Of a stretch of DNA of 64,000 bases, positions 35,685 to 44,662 are shown piece by piece. Position numbers and translations under genes: made by a program. Numbering within the stretch: the first letter of the stretch is position 1; each line of letters starts with the position of its first letter. This DNA is from Emticicia aquatilis (GTDB taxonomy: Bacteria; Bacteroidota; Bacteroidia; Cytophagales; Spirosomataceae): assembly GCF_014644295.1 (NCBI RefSeq), contig NZ_BMKK01000002.1:434001-498000 (forward strand), read 5' to 3'. The notes below the pieces were generated by a model. It was given only the letters and a program-made list of their open reading frames with translations, had not been told where the DNA came from and did not search any database.

Positions 35685-37328
35685 ATGAAAAATAATATTA
35701 AAATTTTCGTTTGTTTAGTACTTTTAGCCATTGGCTGTAAAAAACCAGAAGTAGAAGTAACACCTCCAACGCTTGATGTTGTAACAATTTCGGAGGTTTC
35801 AACGGCTACAGCACGCCTTTCGACCAATATAACAGATTCGGGCAATCAAAATATTTCTGATTATGGTTTTGTCTATTCTGAAACCAATGCTTCGCCTACT
35901 TTAAGCGACACAAAAACATCTCACGGAGCAATTGACCCTGTAACGCCAACTCCGATAGCATTTACTGACGTCATTCAAAACCTGAAACCCAACACGACCT
36001 ACAATGTTAGGGCATATACGTCTATTTCATCAGGGCCAGTTTTTAGTAATGCGATTACTTTTAAAACTTCGGACATTATTCAACCAAAGATAAGAACTGA
36101 TGCTGCTACCAGCATCACTATCAATTCTGCCAAAATGCAGGGTACACTTGAAGCTAAGGGTACTTTTGATATTACTGAATATGGAATTGTTTGGTCGTCA
36201 ACAAACGCAAGTCCAACAACTTCAGACTCGAAAGTTGCTAAAACAGGCAATGTGACATCCTTCCCAAGTTCATTTACATTTGAAATAACCAATTTAGCAG
36301 TTAATACAAATTATAATTACAGAGCTTATGTCATTTCAAATGGTGTAACAACGTACGCAAATTCATTAAATTTCAGAACTTTGGCAATCACTCAACCAAC
36401 GATTACTACTGATATAGCGTCTAATATTTCAATAAATTCTGCAAAATTACAAGGTACGGTAACTGGCAAAGGTACATTTGATATTACTGAATATGGAATT
36501 TGTTGGTCGTCAACCAACACAAATCCAACCACGGCAGATGCAAAAGCAGCCAAAACTGGAAACATAACAACTTTCCCAAGTGCTTATACAGTTGATGCGA
36601 CAAATTTGGCAGTAAATACCACCTATAATTACAGAGCGTATGTCATTTCTAATGGCGTAACTACCTACGGAAATACACTTACTTTCAAGACTTTAAATGT
36701 AACTTTACCAAGTGTAAAAACCGATGCAGTTTTACTTGTTTTCATTAATTCAGCTAAACTACAAGGCATTGTAGAAACAAAAGGCTCTTATGATATTAAT
36801 GAATATGGAATTTGCTGGTCCTCGAGAAATTCAGTACCAACAACTGCTGACTCAAAAGCAAGTAAAACAAATAATCTTGTGGTATTTCCAACGATATTCA
36901 GCGAAGATGCCAACAATCTTACGGCAAATACAACTTATTATTTCCGTGCATTTGTGGTTTCAAATGGTGTAACTACCTACGGAAGTGTGCTGACTTTCAA
37001 GACAAACCCAGTTGTTTTACCAACACTTTCGACTGATGGACAAACAGTTGTGAATGATTTGGTTAGAAACCTGAATGGAACCTTATTGACAAAAGGTAGC
37101 TACGATATTACTGAATATGGAATGTGTTGGTCATTTGCCAATTCAACCCCTACCACTGCCGACTCAAAAGGCTCGAAAACAGGTAATCCAGCTTCATTTC
37201 CTGCTCGATTTACGATTGAAGCAAATGGTTTACAAGGAAGTAGAACCTACTATTACAGGTCTTATGTAATTTCAAATGGGGTGACAACTTACGGCTCTGT
37301 TTTGAATTTTAATACAGGGAAAAATTAA
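35685..37328 (+). CDS. repeat lipoprotein with five FN3-like modules
   Basis: A 547-residue lipoprotein: the lipobox LAIGC gives Cys18 as the lipidated residue. The rest is five FN3-like modules of about 104 residues. The landmark GATATTA(C/A)TGAATATGG, encoding DI(T/N)EYG, recurs at 36168, 36480, 36792 and 37104, exactly 312 bp apart each time; the first module is more diverged and 106 residues long. Each module ends with VISNGVTTYG or a variant. This is the last gene of the surface operon and would anchor it to the outer membrane. Its stop overlaps that of the convergent PLP enzyme gene. Confidence 0.82.
   Translation: MKNNIKIFVCLVLLAIGCKKPEVEVTPPTLDVVTISEVSTATARLSTNITDSGNQNISDYGFVYSETNASPTLSDTKTSHGAIDPVTPTPIAFTDVIQNLKPNTTYNVRAYTSISSGPVFSNAITFKTSDIIQPKIRTDAATSITINSAKMQGTLEAKGTFDITEYGIVWSSTNASPTTSDSKVAKTGNVTSFPSSFTFEITNLAVNTNYNYRAYVISNGVTTYANSLNFRTLAITQPTITTDIASNISINSAKLQGTVTGKGTFDITEYGICWSSTNTNPTTADAKAAKTGNITTFPSAYTVDATNLAVNTTYNYRAYVISNGVTTYGNTLTFKTLNVTLPSVKTDAVLLVFINSAKLQGIVETKGSYDINEYGICWSSRNSVPTTADSKASKTNNLVVFPTIFSEDANNLTANTTYYFRAFVVSNGVTTYGSVLTFKTNPVVLPTLSTDGQTVVNDLVRNLNGTLLTKGSYDITEYGMCWSFANSTPTTADSKGSKTGNPASFPARFTIEANGLQGSRTYYYRSYVISNGVTTYGSVLNFNTGKN
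35850..37310 (+). repeat. in-frame tandem repeats, 312-bp period
   Basis: Four copies at an exact 312-bp spacing plus a diverged 318-bp first copy, all inside the lipoprotein gene. The exact period and high nucleotide similarity between copies 2 and 3 suggest recent internal duplication or ongoing homogenisation. Confidence 0.85.
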
Positions 37329-38281
37329 GGTCTAAGCCCACCCGTATGAATCAAAACAACCTTTGAATTAGGTTTAATGATTTCTAAAAAGTGCTTATAA
37401 AAAGCAAAAAACATTTTACCCGAATAGATTGGTTCGATTTCAAAATCATGCACAGCATTAAATTTTGAAACAAAATCAATCAATTCGGGTGTTTTTTTTG
37501 CGTACCCGCCATGATTTTCATTCCATAGAATTTCATAATTAACGATGGCTGGGTTTAAAACCCTGCCATCGTTTGACATTGTATTACTTTTTAATAAAGT
37601 ATCAATTTCATTCAATAAATATTGTCCGTTTTTTAAGACGCAGACTCCAATAACCTTAGTTTGGCTATTGGTATTGGCAATAATTCCAGAAATCGTTCCT
37701 GCCGTTCCAACTGGACAAAGAATATAATCGGGAGCCTGCCCAAATTGTTGTAGAATTTCATCAACCATTTCCCCTACTCCGCTGAGTGATAAAGGTGTAG
37801 TGCCGCCTTCAGGAATAATTCTGGCATTTCTGTATGATTGAATAATCGAATTAGAATCTGGTTGCTCCCTCAAATTTCGATACTCAGTTCTTGTCACAAA
37901 ATGCAATTTCATACCGCATTTTGAAGCGAATCTGAGTGTTTCCGAAGAATTTTCGTTCAATTCATCTCCTCTGATAATTCCTACTGTTTCAAAGCCAAAA
38001 TACTTTCCTGCGGCCGCTGTTGCATAAATATGATTGGAATAGGCTCCTCCGAAAGTTACTATTTGGCGAATCCCCTGCTTTTGAGCGTCCAATAAATTAT
38101 ATTTTAGTTTTCGCCATTTATTTCCCGAAATCTCTGGGTGAATCAAATCATCTCTTTTCACAAAAACTTCCATTCCATGAGCTAAAAATTTATCATCATT
38201 TAGTTTTTGCAAAGGCGACGGCAAGGTCAAAATTTGATTAATTTGCTCAGCGAAAGTGATGTTTGCAGAAATATCGGTCAT
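37325..38281 (-). CDS. ACC deaminase/D-cysteine desulfhydrase family PLP enzyme
   Basis: A 318-residue fold type II PLP enzyme. The PLP lysine lies in SGNKWRKLKYNL, followed by the phosphate loop TFGGAYSNHIYATAAAG and the glycine-rich LCPVGTAGTISG. It belongs to the family with 1-aminocyclopropane-1-carboxylate deaminases and D-cysteine desulfhydrases; in bacteria lacking ACC metabolism the second activity is more usual. It is convergent with the lipoprotein gene (stops overlap) and divergent from rluD, 32 bp away. Confidence 0.85.
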   Translation of the reverse strand: MTDISANITFAEQINQILTLPSPLQKLNDDKFLAHGMEVFVKRDDLIHPEISGNKWRKLKYNLLDAQKQGIRQIVTFGGAYSNHIYATAAAGKYFGFETVGIIRGDELNENSSETLRFASKCGMKLHFVTRTEYRNLREQPDSNSIIQSYRNARIIPEGGTTPLSLSGVGEMVDEILQQFGQAPDYILCPVGTAGTISGIIANTNSQTKVIGVCVLKNGQYLLNEIDTLLKSNTMSNDGRVLNPAIVNYEILWNENHGGYAKKTPELIDFVSKFNAVHDFEIEPIYSGKMFFAFYKHFLEIIKPNSKVVLIHTGGLRP

Positions 38282-38296
38282 TTTATCTTAAATTTG
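38262..38296 (+). promoter_or_regulatory. predicted promoter of the rluD-like gene
   Basis: TTTG at 38262-38265 and a perfect TAnnTTTG box (TAAATTTG, 38289-38296), 23 bp apart. The -33 element lies inside the start of the divergent gene. The start codon follows 17 bp after the -7 box. Confidence 0.45.
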
Positions 38297-38313
38297 CGGT
38301 AAATTTAAGGATA

Positions 38314-39354
38314 ATGATTGAAGAACAAGATAATATTGAAAACGAAGAGGAAGACGAGTTATTTGAACATCAGCGAATTGTGGTTGATAAAGGACAAGTA
38401 ATGATGCGACTTGACAAATATTTACCACATTTCACAAAGAATGTTTCTCGAAATAAAATTCAGAATTCGATTGATGCTGAGGCAATTAAGGTAAATGGCA
38501 TAACCGTAAAAGCAAGTTATAAAGTAAAGCCCCTCGATGTAATTACATTTTCGTTACCACGCCCTCCACGTGACCATGAATTACTCGAAGAAGATATTCC
38601 GCTCAATATTGTTTATGAAGATGAAGACCTCATGGTGGTGAACAAACCTGCGGGTATGGTCGTGCATCCTGCGGTTGGCAATTGGTCTGGAACGCTCGTA
38701 AATGGATTGGTTTATTACTTGAAAAACCTACCAACTCACCGCAACGGAGAAATTCGGCCAGGATTAGTGCATAGAATTGATAAAGATACTTCTGGCCTTT
38801 TGGTGATTGCCAAAAACGATTTTTCAATGACTTTTCTTGCCAAACAATTTTCTGACCATTCAATCGAACGCACTTATTATGCACTCGTTTGGGGAGTTCC
38901 GAAAGAGGTAACTGGTACTATTCATAACCACATCGGCAGAAGTCTTAAAAACCGAAAACTGAGCGAGGTGTATCTAGATGCGTCTCACGGTAAGGAATCA
39001 ATTACACATTACAAAATCCTGAAAGATTTACGTTACGTTTCGTTGATTCAGTGTAATTTAGAGACAGGTCGTACGCACCAAATCAGAGTTCACATGAAGT
39101 TTTTAGGGCATACACTTTTCAGTGACTCTGAATATGGCGGCGATAAGATTTTGAGAGGTCAACAGTTTTCGAACTATAAAAAATTCGTCGAAAATTGCTT
39201 TGAAGTAATGCCTCGGCAAGCCCTTCACGCCAAAACTCTTGGTTTTGTACATCCAAGAACCAAAGAATGGATGCAATTTGATACCGAATTACCCGATGAT
39301 TTCAAGGCAGTTCTCGAAAAATGGGAAGGATATGTCAACAACGAACGTTCCTAA
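38314..39354 (+). CDS. RluA/RluD family rRNA pseudouridine synthase
   Basis: A 346-residue enzyme that isomerises uridines in RNA; RluD acts on helix 69 of 23S rRNA. An S4 RNA-binding domain (MRLDKYLPHF to VKPLDVITF, about residues 31-80) precedes the catalytic domain, with the nucleophile Asp156 in VHRIDKDTSGLLVIAKN and the conserved LETGRTHQIRVH. The start at 38314 leaves a short acidic N-terminus and a purine-rich AAGGATA upstream; a longer in-frame start would run into the divergent gene. RluD versus another RluA-family specificity is not resolved. Confidence 0.9.
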   Translation: MIEEQDNIENEEEDELFEHQRIVVDKGQVMMRLDKYLPHFTKNVSRNKIQNSIDAEAIKVNGITVKASYKVKPLDVITFSLPRPPRDHELLEEDIPLNIVYEDEDLMVVNKPAGMVVHPAVGNWSGTLVNGLVYYLKNLPTHRNGEIRPGLVHRIDKDTSGLLVIAKNDFSMTFLAKQFSDHSIERTYYALVWGVPKEVTGTIHNHIGRSLKNRKLSEVYLDASHGKESITHYKILKDLRYVSLIQCNLETGRTHQIRVHMKFLGHTLFSDSEYGGDKILRGQQFSNYKKFVENCFEVMPRQALHAKTLGFVHPRTKEWMQFDTELPDDFKAVLEKWEGYVNNERS

Positions 39355-39450
39355 ATTATAATCGAAAATAAAAGACATTTAAAATTAAGTAACTAAATAC
39401 CTAATCAATTAAATTTTACCTTCTCCTCACAAAGTATTGAGGCTAAAACT

Positions 39451-39903
39451 ATGAAAATCAAGATAAGAAAAATAAAAAAAGCCGATGTTGAGCGAGTACA
39501 TGAACTGGTGTACGAGTTGGCGGTCTATGAAAAAGAGCCTCAACAAGTGACAAATACAGTAGAAATGATGCTCAAGGATGGATTTGGCAAAAATAAGATT
39601 TTTGGTTGTTTTGTGGCTGAAGTGGATGGCACAATTCAAGGCATTTCAATCTATTACTACCGCTATTCTACGTGGAAAGGTAAGCGTTTATACCTCGAAG
39701 ATATTGTGGTTACGGAAGCGATGCGTGGTCATGGACTCGGCAAACTCCTTTTCGATAAAGTAATCGAAGAGGCAAAAAATACTGAATGCACAGGTATGAT
39801 GTGGCAAGTGCTTGATTGGAACGAACCAGCCATCAATTTTTATCGTAAAAATTTCCCAACTCGCTTTGATGAAGGCTGGATAAACTGTCATTTAGATTTT
39901 TAG
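39451..39903 (+). CDS. SSAT-like GNAT acetyltransferase
   Basis: A 150-residue GNAT protein resembling thialysine/diamine N-acetyltransferases of the spermidine/spermine acetyltransferase type: IRKIKKADVERVHELVYELAVYEK at the start, YLEDIVV, the acetyl-CoA loop MRGHGLGKLLF, and the closing DWNEPAINFYRK. The substrate may be a polyamine or lysine analogue. It appears monocistronic and is convergent with a small lipoprotein gene. Confidence 0.85.
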   Translation: MKIKIRKIKKADVERVHELVYELAVYEKEPQQVTNTVEMMLKDGFGKNKIFGCFVAEVDGTIQGISIYYYRYSTWKGKRLYLEDIVVTEAMRGHGLGKLLFDKVIEEAKNTECTGMMWQVLDWNEPAINFYRKNFPTRFDEGWINCHLDF

Positions 39904-39932
39904 TAGAACAAATCTTAGATTTATTCTGCCTA

Positions 39933-40175
39933 CTAATTACGTTGGCGTTCCATTCTACGACGTTCTTTCTGGAGTTTTTGTTGTTTTTTGCGGTCTTTCA
40001 TGGCTTTTTCACCTATATAATGAATTTTCCCCTTCCAAAATTTACGAGGGTTAAAGGTTCGTCCACCGTGTTTATGTTCCATTTCTACCTTGCAGGATTT
40101 AACTGGACAAGGGCGATAAACATAGCAACTTTGGAGTGCCGATAAAAATATCAATATCAGTACAAAGTATTTCAT
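39933..40175 (-). CDS. small basic lipoprotein
   Basis: An 80-residue protein with a short hydrophobic signal and a lipobox-like LQSC (Cys17). It then has two further cysteines (RPCPVKSC), the segment HKHGGRTFNPRKFWKGK, and a strongly basic Lys/Arg tail. I do not recognise a family; small proteins of this kind with the GRxFNPRKFWKGK core seem typical of Cytophagales, from memory. Convergent with the acetyltransferase gene, 29 bp apart. Confidence 0.6.
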   Translation of the reverse strand: MKYFVLILIFLSALQSCYVYRPCPVKSCKVEMEHKHGGRTFNPRKFWKGKIHYIGEKAMKDRKKQQKLQKERRRMERQRN

Positions 40176-40280
40176 TTGATTTTATAACGCTGAAAAATGT
40201 CGTTTCATATTCAGCCTATCCATTTTCCGCAAAAATAACATTTTGCAACTTAATTCCTTCAAAAATCTTATTTCATTCTG

Positions 40281-41411
40281 ATGTCAGAACTCATTCAAAT
40301 AAAAAAGCAAAATTCAGCGGTTCTAACAAAATTGCAAAAACAATTCAATTCGAGTATTCAGAAAATTAATTCGCTAAAACAAGAAATTGAGTTTGTCAAG
40401 TCTGAGATTGAACAAATACAGGTAAAAATTCAGGTTGATATTCTGCCCTTAGAAAGAAAATTGATTGATATTCAAGTAAAAGAAATTATTTATTTGGATG
40501 CTCTCTATCAGCAGGGAATTTTCAAAAAAAGAGACAATGAAACACTCTCGGAAATGATTCTTGAAAGAACTGGTGAATTTATCACTCGAATAGAATCGGA
40601 TGAATTGAACGAAATATTTACGCGTCACAATAATGGTGTAAGCTTTGATGAAGCCAACGAAGAAGCTAACAAAATGGCCTCTGAAACTTTGAAGGAGTCT
40701 TTTTCGTCAATGTTTGGAATGCAGATAGATGATGATGTGGACCTAAGCGACCCTGAAAAATTTCAAGAGTACTTCGAACAGCAAATGGCAGCAGAAGAAG
40801 CCGAGTATGAGGCACGAAAAGCAAATCGCAAGAAAACTGCTAAACAAATTGAAAAAGAAGAGAAACAGCGACTGGAAGAAAAGAATTTGAATAAAACGTG
40901 CCGACAGATTTACATGGAATTGGTGAAAGCTTTTCACCCAGACCGTGAAAAAGATGAACTCGAAAAAGAACGCAAAACGCTATTGATGCACCGAATAACC
41001 GAAGCCTACGAAAAAGATGATTTATTTGACTTACTTCGCCTTAGGCTCGAACTTTTGGGTACTGATTTCGAGCATAGCAACGATGAAAGTTTAAAATACT
41101 ATGTAAAGTTATTAAAACAACAAGTTGCAGAATTAGAAGAAGAACTTTCGGAAGTAACATCATTTGGTCAGAGTTCATTTTTTGGGCCATCTCTTTATGA
41201 ACGCTTTGGCTCAGATGGCTATCAAACTTTGGAAACAAAATTTAAGAAAGAAATCGCTCAATTAAAGAAAATTATCAAAAACGAAGAAAAACAAGCTCCA
41301 TTTTATAAAGATAGCGACCAAGTAAAATATCTAATTGACCAATTTCGACAAGAACAAAAAGCCAGAAAACGCCGAGGTTTTAATATGAATGATATTTTTG
41401 GAATGATGTAA
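40281..41411 (+). CDS. coiled-coil protein with J-like domain
   Basis: A 376-residue cytoplasmic protein. Residues 1-70 and about 170-210 are charged coiled coils. A short J-like domain follows, with the HPD tripeptide at residues 219-221 (LVKAFHPDREKDE) between two helices, then another coiled coil (about 265-290). DnaJ-type proteins stimulate DnaK through HPD, but here the J domain is internal and the protein has no zinc or substrate domains. Its role is unknown. A hairpin terminator follows. Confidence 0.7.
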   Translation: MSELIQIKKQNSAVLTKLQKQFNSSIQKINSLKQEIEFVKSEIEQIQVKIQVDILPLERKLIDIQVKEIIYLDALYQQGIFKKRDNETLSEMILERTGEFITRIESDELNEIFTRHNNGVSFDEANEEANKMASETLKESFSSMFGMQIDDDVDLSDPEKFQEYFEQQMAAEEAEYEARKANRKKTAKQIEKEEKQRLEEKNLNKTCRQIYMELVKAFHPDREKDELEKERKTLLMHRITEAYEKDDLFDLLRLRLELLGTDFEHSNDESLKYYVKLLKQQVAELEEELSEVTSFGQSSFFGPSLYERFGSDGYQTLETKFKKEIAQLKKIIKNEEKQAPFYKDSDQVKYLIDQFRQEQKARKRRGFNMNDIFGMM

Positions 41412-41416
41412 AAAAT

Positions 41417-41447
41417 AAAACGCCCAGCTTTTCAAGTTGGGCGTTTT
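41417..41447. terminator. bidirectional intrinsic terminator
   Basis: 14-bp stem (41417-41430 with 41434-41447, one G-U pair) with a 3-nt loop, starting with four A and ending with four T. It sits between two convergent genes. Confidence 0.88.
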
Positions 41448-41453
41448 ACTTGC

Positions 41454-42446
41454 TTACTTAACTTTATCTCTTCTTTGTTTCAGTTCTCTCCAAGTCGTAA
41501 GAATGATTCCATTGTCTTGGATATACTTTTTTAATGCTGGGTCAATCATGGCCAGCATATCGCCACGGCGAGTATTTCCAGAATCAGAAATATGTTCAAA
41601 AACTTCAGTTGGCGAAGTACAGTGCATAATCACCATAGTTACACCTGCTTGCAAATCCTTGAAAGATTCAATATATTTTCGAGTTTTGTATTGTTGCAAA
41701 GCCTTTTCGTCAGGATTTTTCACTTTATTCATCGTCCAGCCGTAGCTGATATTATGCAAATCATCTAAAACTGGTAAACCCGCATCCCAAAGCATCTTAC
41801 CAATTTTTTGAGCTTGTTCTAAAGTCAATCCAGCTGCTCCATCACGCATAATCATAGTATCGTGGCCACCTGGAAACATCACAGGAATTTTGTTTTCAAT
41901 ACCAACCTTGAAATAGCGTTCTAAATAATCTTGACGAGCAAAGAGCGTTCCCATGTGCGAGTCCATGTGTGTTGGTTCGAAGCCCATCGCTCTTGCTCGC
42001 TCCAGCTGACTTCTGATTTCTTTTTCTATTTCATCAGCCGATGCGTGTTTGGCGGTTTCTTCAACACTTCGCCACATAGCTCCTTCTGAATCAACCAAAT
42101 TCGGTACGGTTGGCTTGCCAGCTAACGGCCCCCAACGATAATCTTTCCATTCGGAAGTAAGCGTAAGGTGTAAACCCGCATCAATTTGAGGGTGATTTTT
42201 AAGGTAATGAACAAAACCTGGCACCCACGAGCAAGGCATCATAACACTCATAGAAGTAGCAACTCCTTCTTCAACTGCTCTGATTGCACCAACATTTGAA
42301 TCATACGACATCCCGACATCATCAACGTGCATGATGACGACTTTGGCTCCTTTCGGAAAACCTAATTTCTCGGCATATGTTTGGTTTTGTGCTTTCAATG
42401 TCAAGGCTAAGCACATTATTGAGAGAAATATGAAATATTTTTTCAT
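41454..42446 (-). CDS. exported YdjC/ChbG-like carbohydrate deacetylase
   Basis: A 330-residue protein with a signal peptide (ending TLKAQ) and a YdjC-family TIM-like fold. The metal ligands are visible: HVDDVGMS (Asp), HLTLTSEW (His) and HMDSHMGTL (His). YdjC enzymes remove acetyl groups from chito-oligosaccharides or related sugars; an exported form would act in the periplasm. The next gene upstream on the same strand, encoding a NIPSNAP protein, ends 4 bp away, so the two are cotranscribed. Confidence 0.85.
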   Translation of the reverse strand: MKKYFIFLSIMCLALTLKAQNQTYAEKLGFPKGAKVVIMHVDDVGMSYDSNVGAIRAVEEGVATSMSVMMPCSWVPGFVHYLKNHPQIDAGLHLTLTSEWKDYRWGPLAGKPTVPNLVDSEGAMWRSVEETAKHASADEIEKEIRSQLERARAMGFEPTHMDSHMGTLFARQDYLERYFKVGIENKIPVMFPGGHDTMIMRDGAAGLTLEQAQKIGKMLWDAGLPVLDDLHNISYGWTMNKVKNPDEKALQQYKTRKYIESFKDLQAGVTMVIMHCTSPTEVFEHISDSGNTRRGDMLAMIDPALKKYIQDNGIILTTWRELKQRRDKVK

Positions 42447-42450
42447 AGTC

Positions 42451-43200
42451 TTAGAGTTGAGTATAAGGCAATGGCACTAAGAAAACTCGGATAATGTGCG
42501 AAACAGAATTGGCATATTCGGCGGCACTCGAAATACGTTTCCAATCTGGGTTTGCACTGAATACCTTCCAGTTGGCATCACGTTCTTCCATGTTTTTAAA
42601 AGCCAACATATACGTAAGGCATGGCATGTGTTCGCCAGCAATTACTTCTCCGAAAAACACCGAATTGAGTTTGGTATCTCTAAAAATCTTCAATTCTTCA
42701 TCATTAAACATTTTACGTTTTCTGCGAGCCGCATCTTCTGAATAACTTTCATAGATTCTCAATTCAAATAGTTTTTGGTCGGCAGTTGGCTTTACGAGTT
42801 GAGGAATTCCATCAAAAGCATTCATCAACGAAGACGTATATCTTGCATAAGGTGCTTTTTCTGGTGGTAAAGCGTTATATTCTTGAGTTGCTTTCAAAAA
42901 ATCTTCATCGGTTTTAATTTTTGCATTGACCGAGGCAAATTCTTCGATTGAAGCATAAGGAATCAGAATATAAATTTTACCGGGGTCAGAAAGTCCCATT
43001 TCACCAAATGCTCCAATGTTCTTAACGCCATACTTGTTTAAAGCTGGAAAAAGGGCATTTTTGAAGTAATTTTCAATGTTTGAGCGGGGCGAACCAAATT
43101 TTAGTTCGTAGGTTCTTAACTCATAAAACTCTTTCTTCGATTGGGCAAATGCACCAATGGCCACAAAACACAAGACTACAATTAGGTTGATTTTTTTCAT
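42451..43200 (-). CDS. exported NIPSNAP family protein
   Basis: A 249-residue protein with a signal peptide (ending GAFAQ) and two NIPSNAP domains of the dimeric alpha-beta barrel type: YELRTYELKFGS at the start and FELRIYESYSED at about residue 145. Function in bacteria is not known. It leads a two-gene unit with the deacetylase. Confidence 0.85.
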   Translation of the reverse strand: MKKINLIVVLCFVAIGAFAQSKKEFYELRTYELKFGSPRSNIENYFKNALFPALNKYGVKNIGAFGEMGLSDPGKIYILIPYASIEEFASVNAKIKTDEDFLKATQEYNALPPEKAPYARYTSSLMNAFDGIPQLVKPTADQKLFELRIYESYSEDAARRKRKMFNDEELKIFRDTKLNSVFFGEVIAGEHMPCLTYMLAFKNMEERDANWKVFSANPDWKRISSAAEYANSVSHIIRVFLVPLPYTQL

Positions 43201-43342
43201 TTTTAATTTATTTTGAATAGATAGTTGTTAAATAATTAGACGAAAGATTTTAGACAAAAGACAAGAGATAAAAGACTTATGATAAACTAATTATATTTTG
43301 TTTGTTGAATGTAATTTTCCTATATTTCACACTTTTATATAT

Positions 43343-44575
43343 TTATTTCTGAGGAAATGCTTCTAAAACTTTCTTCACGACACCGTCCATTGCTTCGGTA
43401 GAAATCCATCTTACAACCATCACCAAATCGTGGTCGGGGTCAACGTAAATCATATTAGTACCATTGCCAAGATGATAAAATGATTTTGCTGAAGCACTTG
43501 GTAAGAGTTTTTGGTCAGTATTCAAAAACCAGTTCATGTAGCCGTATGTTGGCTGGGCAGGCGTTGGTGTCAGGGCTTGATTTACCCAATTTTCTGATAA
43601 AATTTGCTGGCCATTCCATTTACCTTTATTTAAAGAAAGCAAACCAAAACGCCCCATGTCAAAGGCATTTATAAACATTCCGCCGCCCCAATGTCCTCCT
43701 CCACTAACCGACTGAACAGCCTGCCCATCTAACACAACCCATGAATTTCGGTAACCAGTCCAACGCCATGTATTTGATGCCCCTATTTTATCCATCAAAT
43801 TTTCTTTCAATACTTGAGGCAAAGGTTTACGCCAAACGTTCAAAGCCGCTAACGAAAGGACATTTACTCTCACATCATTGTATTCATAAACACTTCCTTG
43901 CTTGTTTCTTGGTCTATTTAACCATTTTGTTGCATCTTTATCAGGTCGGTCAGCCCAATCAGGTTTGCCCCAAAGCGTTCCTTCCCAATCACTTGTTTGG
44001 CGGAGCAATGAATTCCATGTAATTGTTTTGTTGTGTGGTGTATCAAAAAGATGAAGCATTTCGGGCTTGCCAAATTCATCAGCTGAGCGATTAACTGGAT
44101 TTCCATAAATTTCAATTGGTGGTACGTAAGAAGCAACGGTATCCGAAACACTTCTAATTAAACCTCGGTCAACTGCCAAACCGACAACACTCGATAGAAA
44201 GCTTTTTGTCACGCTATGCGTAATATCGCAGCGGCTTGGTTCGCCCCACTGAGCCACTATGTAACCTTTATGAATAATTAAACCCGTTGGTTCGCCTCTT
44301 TCGGCAAAAGGACCAATTGCAAAACCGAATGGCTCTTTACCAAATGACTGATAATGAGACACTTCCATATTTCTCGGATTCTTGATTTCATTATCTTGGG
44401 CAAATTTGATGGTTTCTTTGATTTTTTCAGGATTAAGTCCTAATTCAGTAGGATTTTTTGAAATCCATTGATTTGCGGCTGGAAAATATGCCTCAGTTTT
44501 GGTTTTTTGTGCAAAACAGATGGTGAAGAAAGTCGAAAGTAGCGGTAAAATACTGGTTAAGAGAACTTTAGTCAT
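43343..44575 (-). CDS. serine hydrolase, class C beta-lactamase-like
   Basis: A 410-residue exported member of the beta-lactamase/penicillin-binding family. The active-site SxxK is SVTK in ITHSVTKSFLSSVVGLAV, the Tyr-x-Asn-type motif is YEYNDVRVN, and the later HLGNGTNMIYVDPDHDLVMV provides the third motif region. In this family such proteins are esterases, amidases or D-amino-acid peptidases more often than antibiotic resistance enzymes. It is a single gene with no link to its neighbours. Confidence 0.83.
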   Translation of the reverse strand: MTKVLLTSILPLLSTFFTICFAQKTKTEAYFPAANQWISKNPTELGLNPEKIKETIKFAQDNEIKNPRNMEVSHYQSFGKEPFGFAIGPFAERGEPTGLIIHKGYIVAQWGEPSRCDITHSVTKSFLSSVVGLAVDRGLIRSVSDTVASYVPPIEIYGNPVNRSADEFGKPEMLHLFDTPHNKTITWNSLLRQTSDWEGTLWGKPDWADRPDKDATKWLNRPRNKQGSVYEYNDVRVNVLSLAALNVWRKPLPQVLKENLMDKIGASNTWRWTGYRNSWVVLDGQAVQSVSGGGHWGGGMFINAFDMGRFGLLSLNKGKWNGQQILSENWVNQALTPTPAQPTYGYMNWFLNTDQKLLPSASAKSFYHLGNGTNMIYVDPDHDLVMVVRWISTEAMDGVVKKVLEAFPQK

Positions 44576-44662
44576 AATGATAGGTTATTTTGCCGATAAA
44601 GATTATTTGTAAATTAAACCATTAAAAACAATTTTTGGCTTAATTTGCGATGAATAAATTTA

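Noticed and set aside
36100-37310. Regularly spaced repeats that could suggest a CRISPR-like array
   Set aside because: The 312-bp period is in frame and encodes FN3-like protein modules. The units are far longer than CRISPR repeats and there are no short identical repeats with unique spacers.
43237-43277. AGACAAAAGAC-type simple repeats
   Set aside because: Short, degenerate, AT-rich spacer sequence of the kind common between genes in these genomes; no structure or conservation can be shown.
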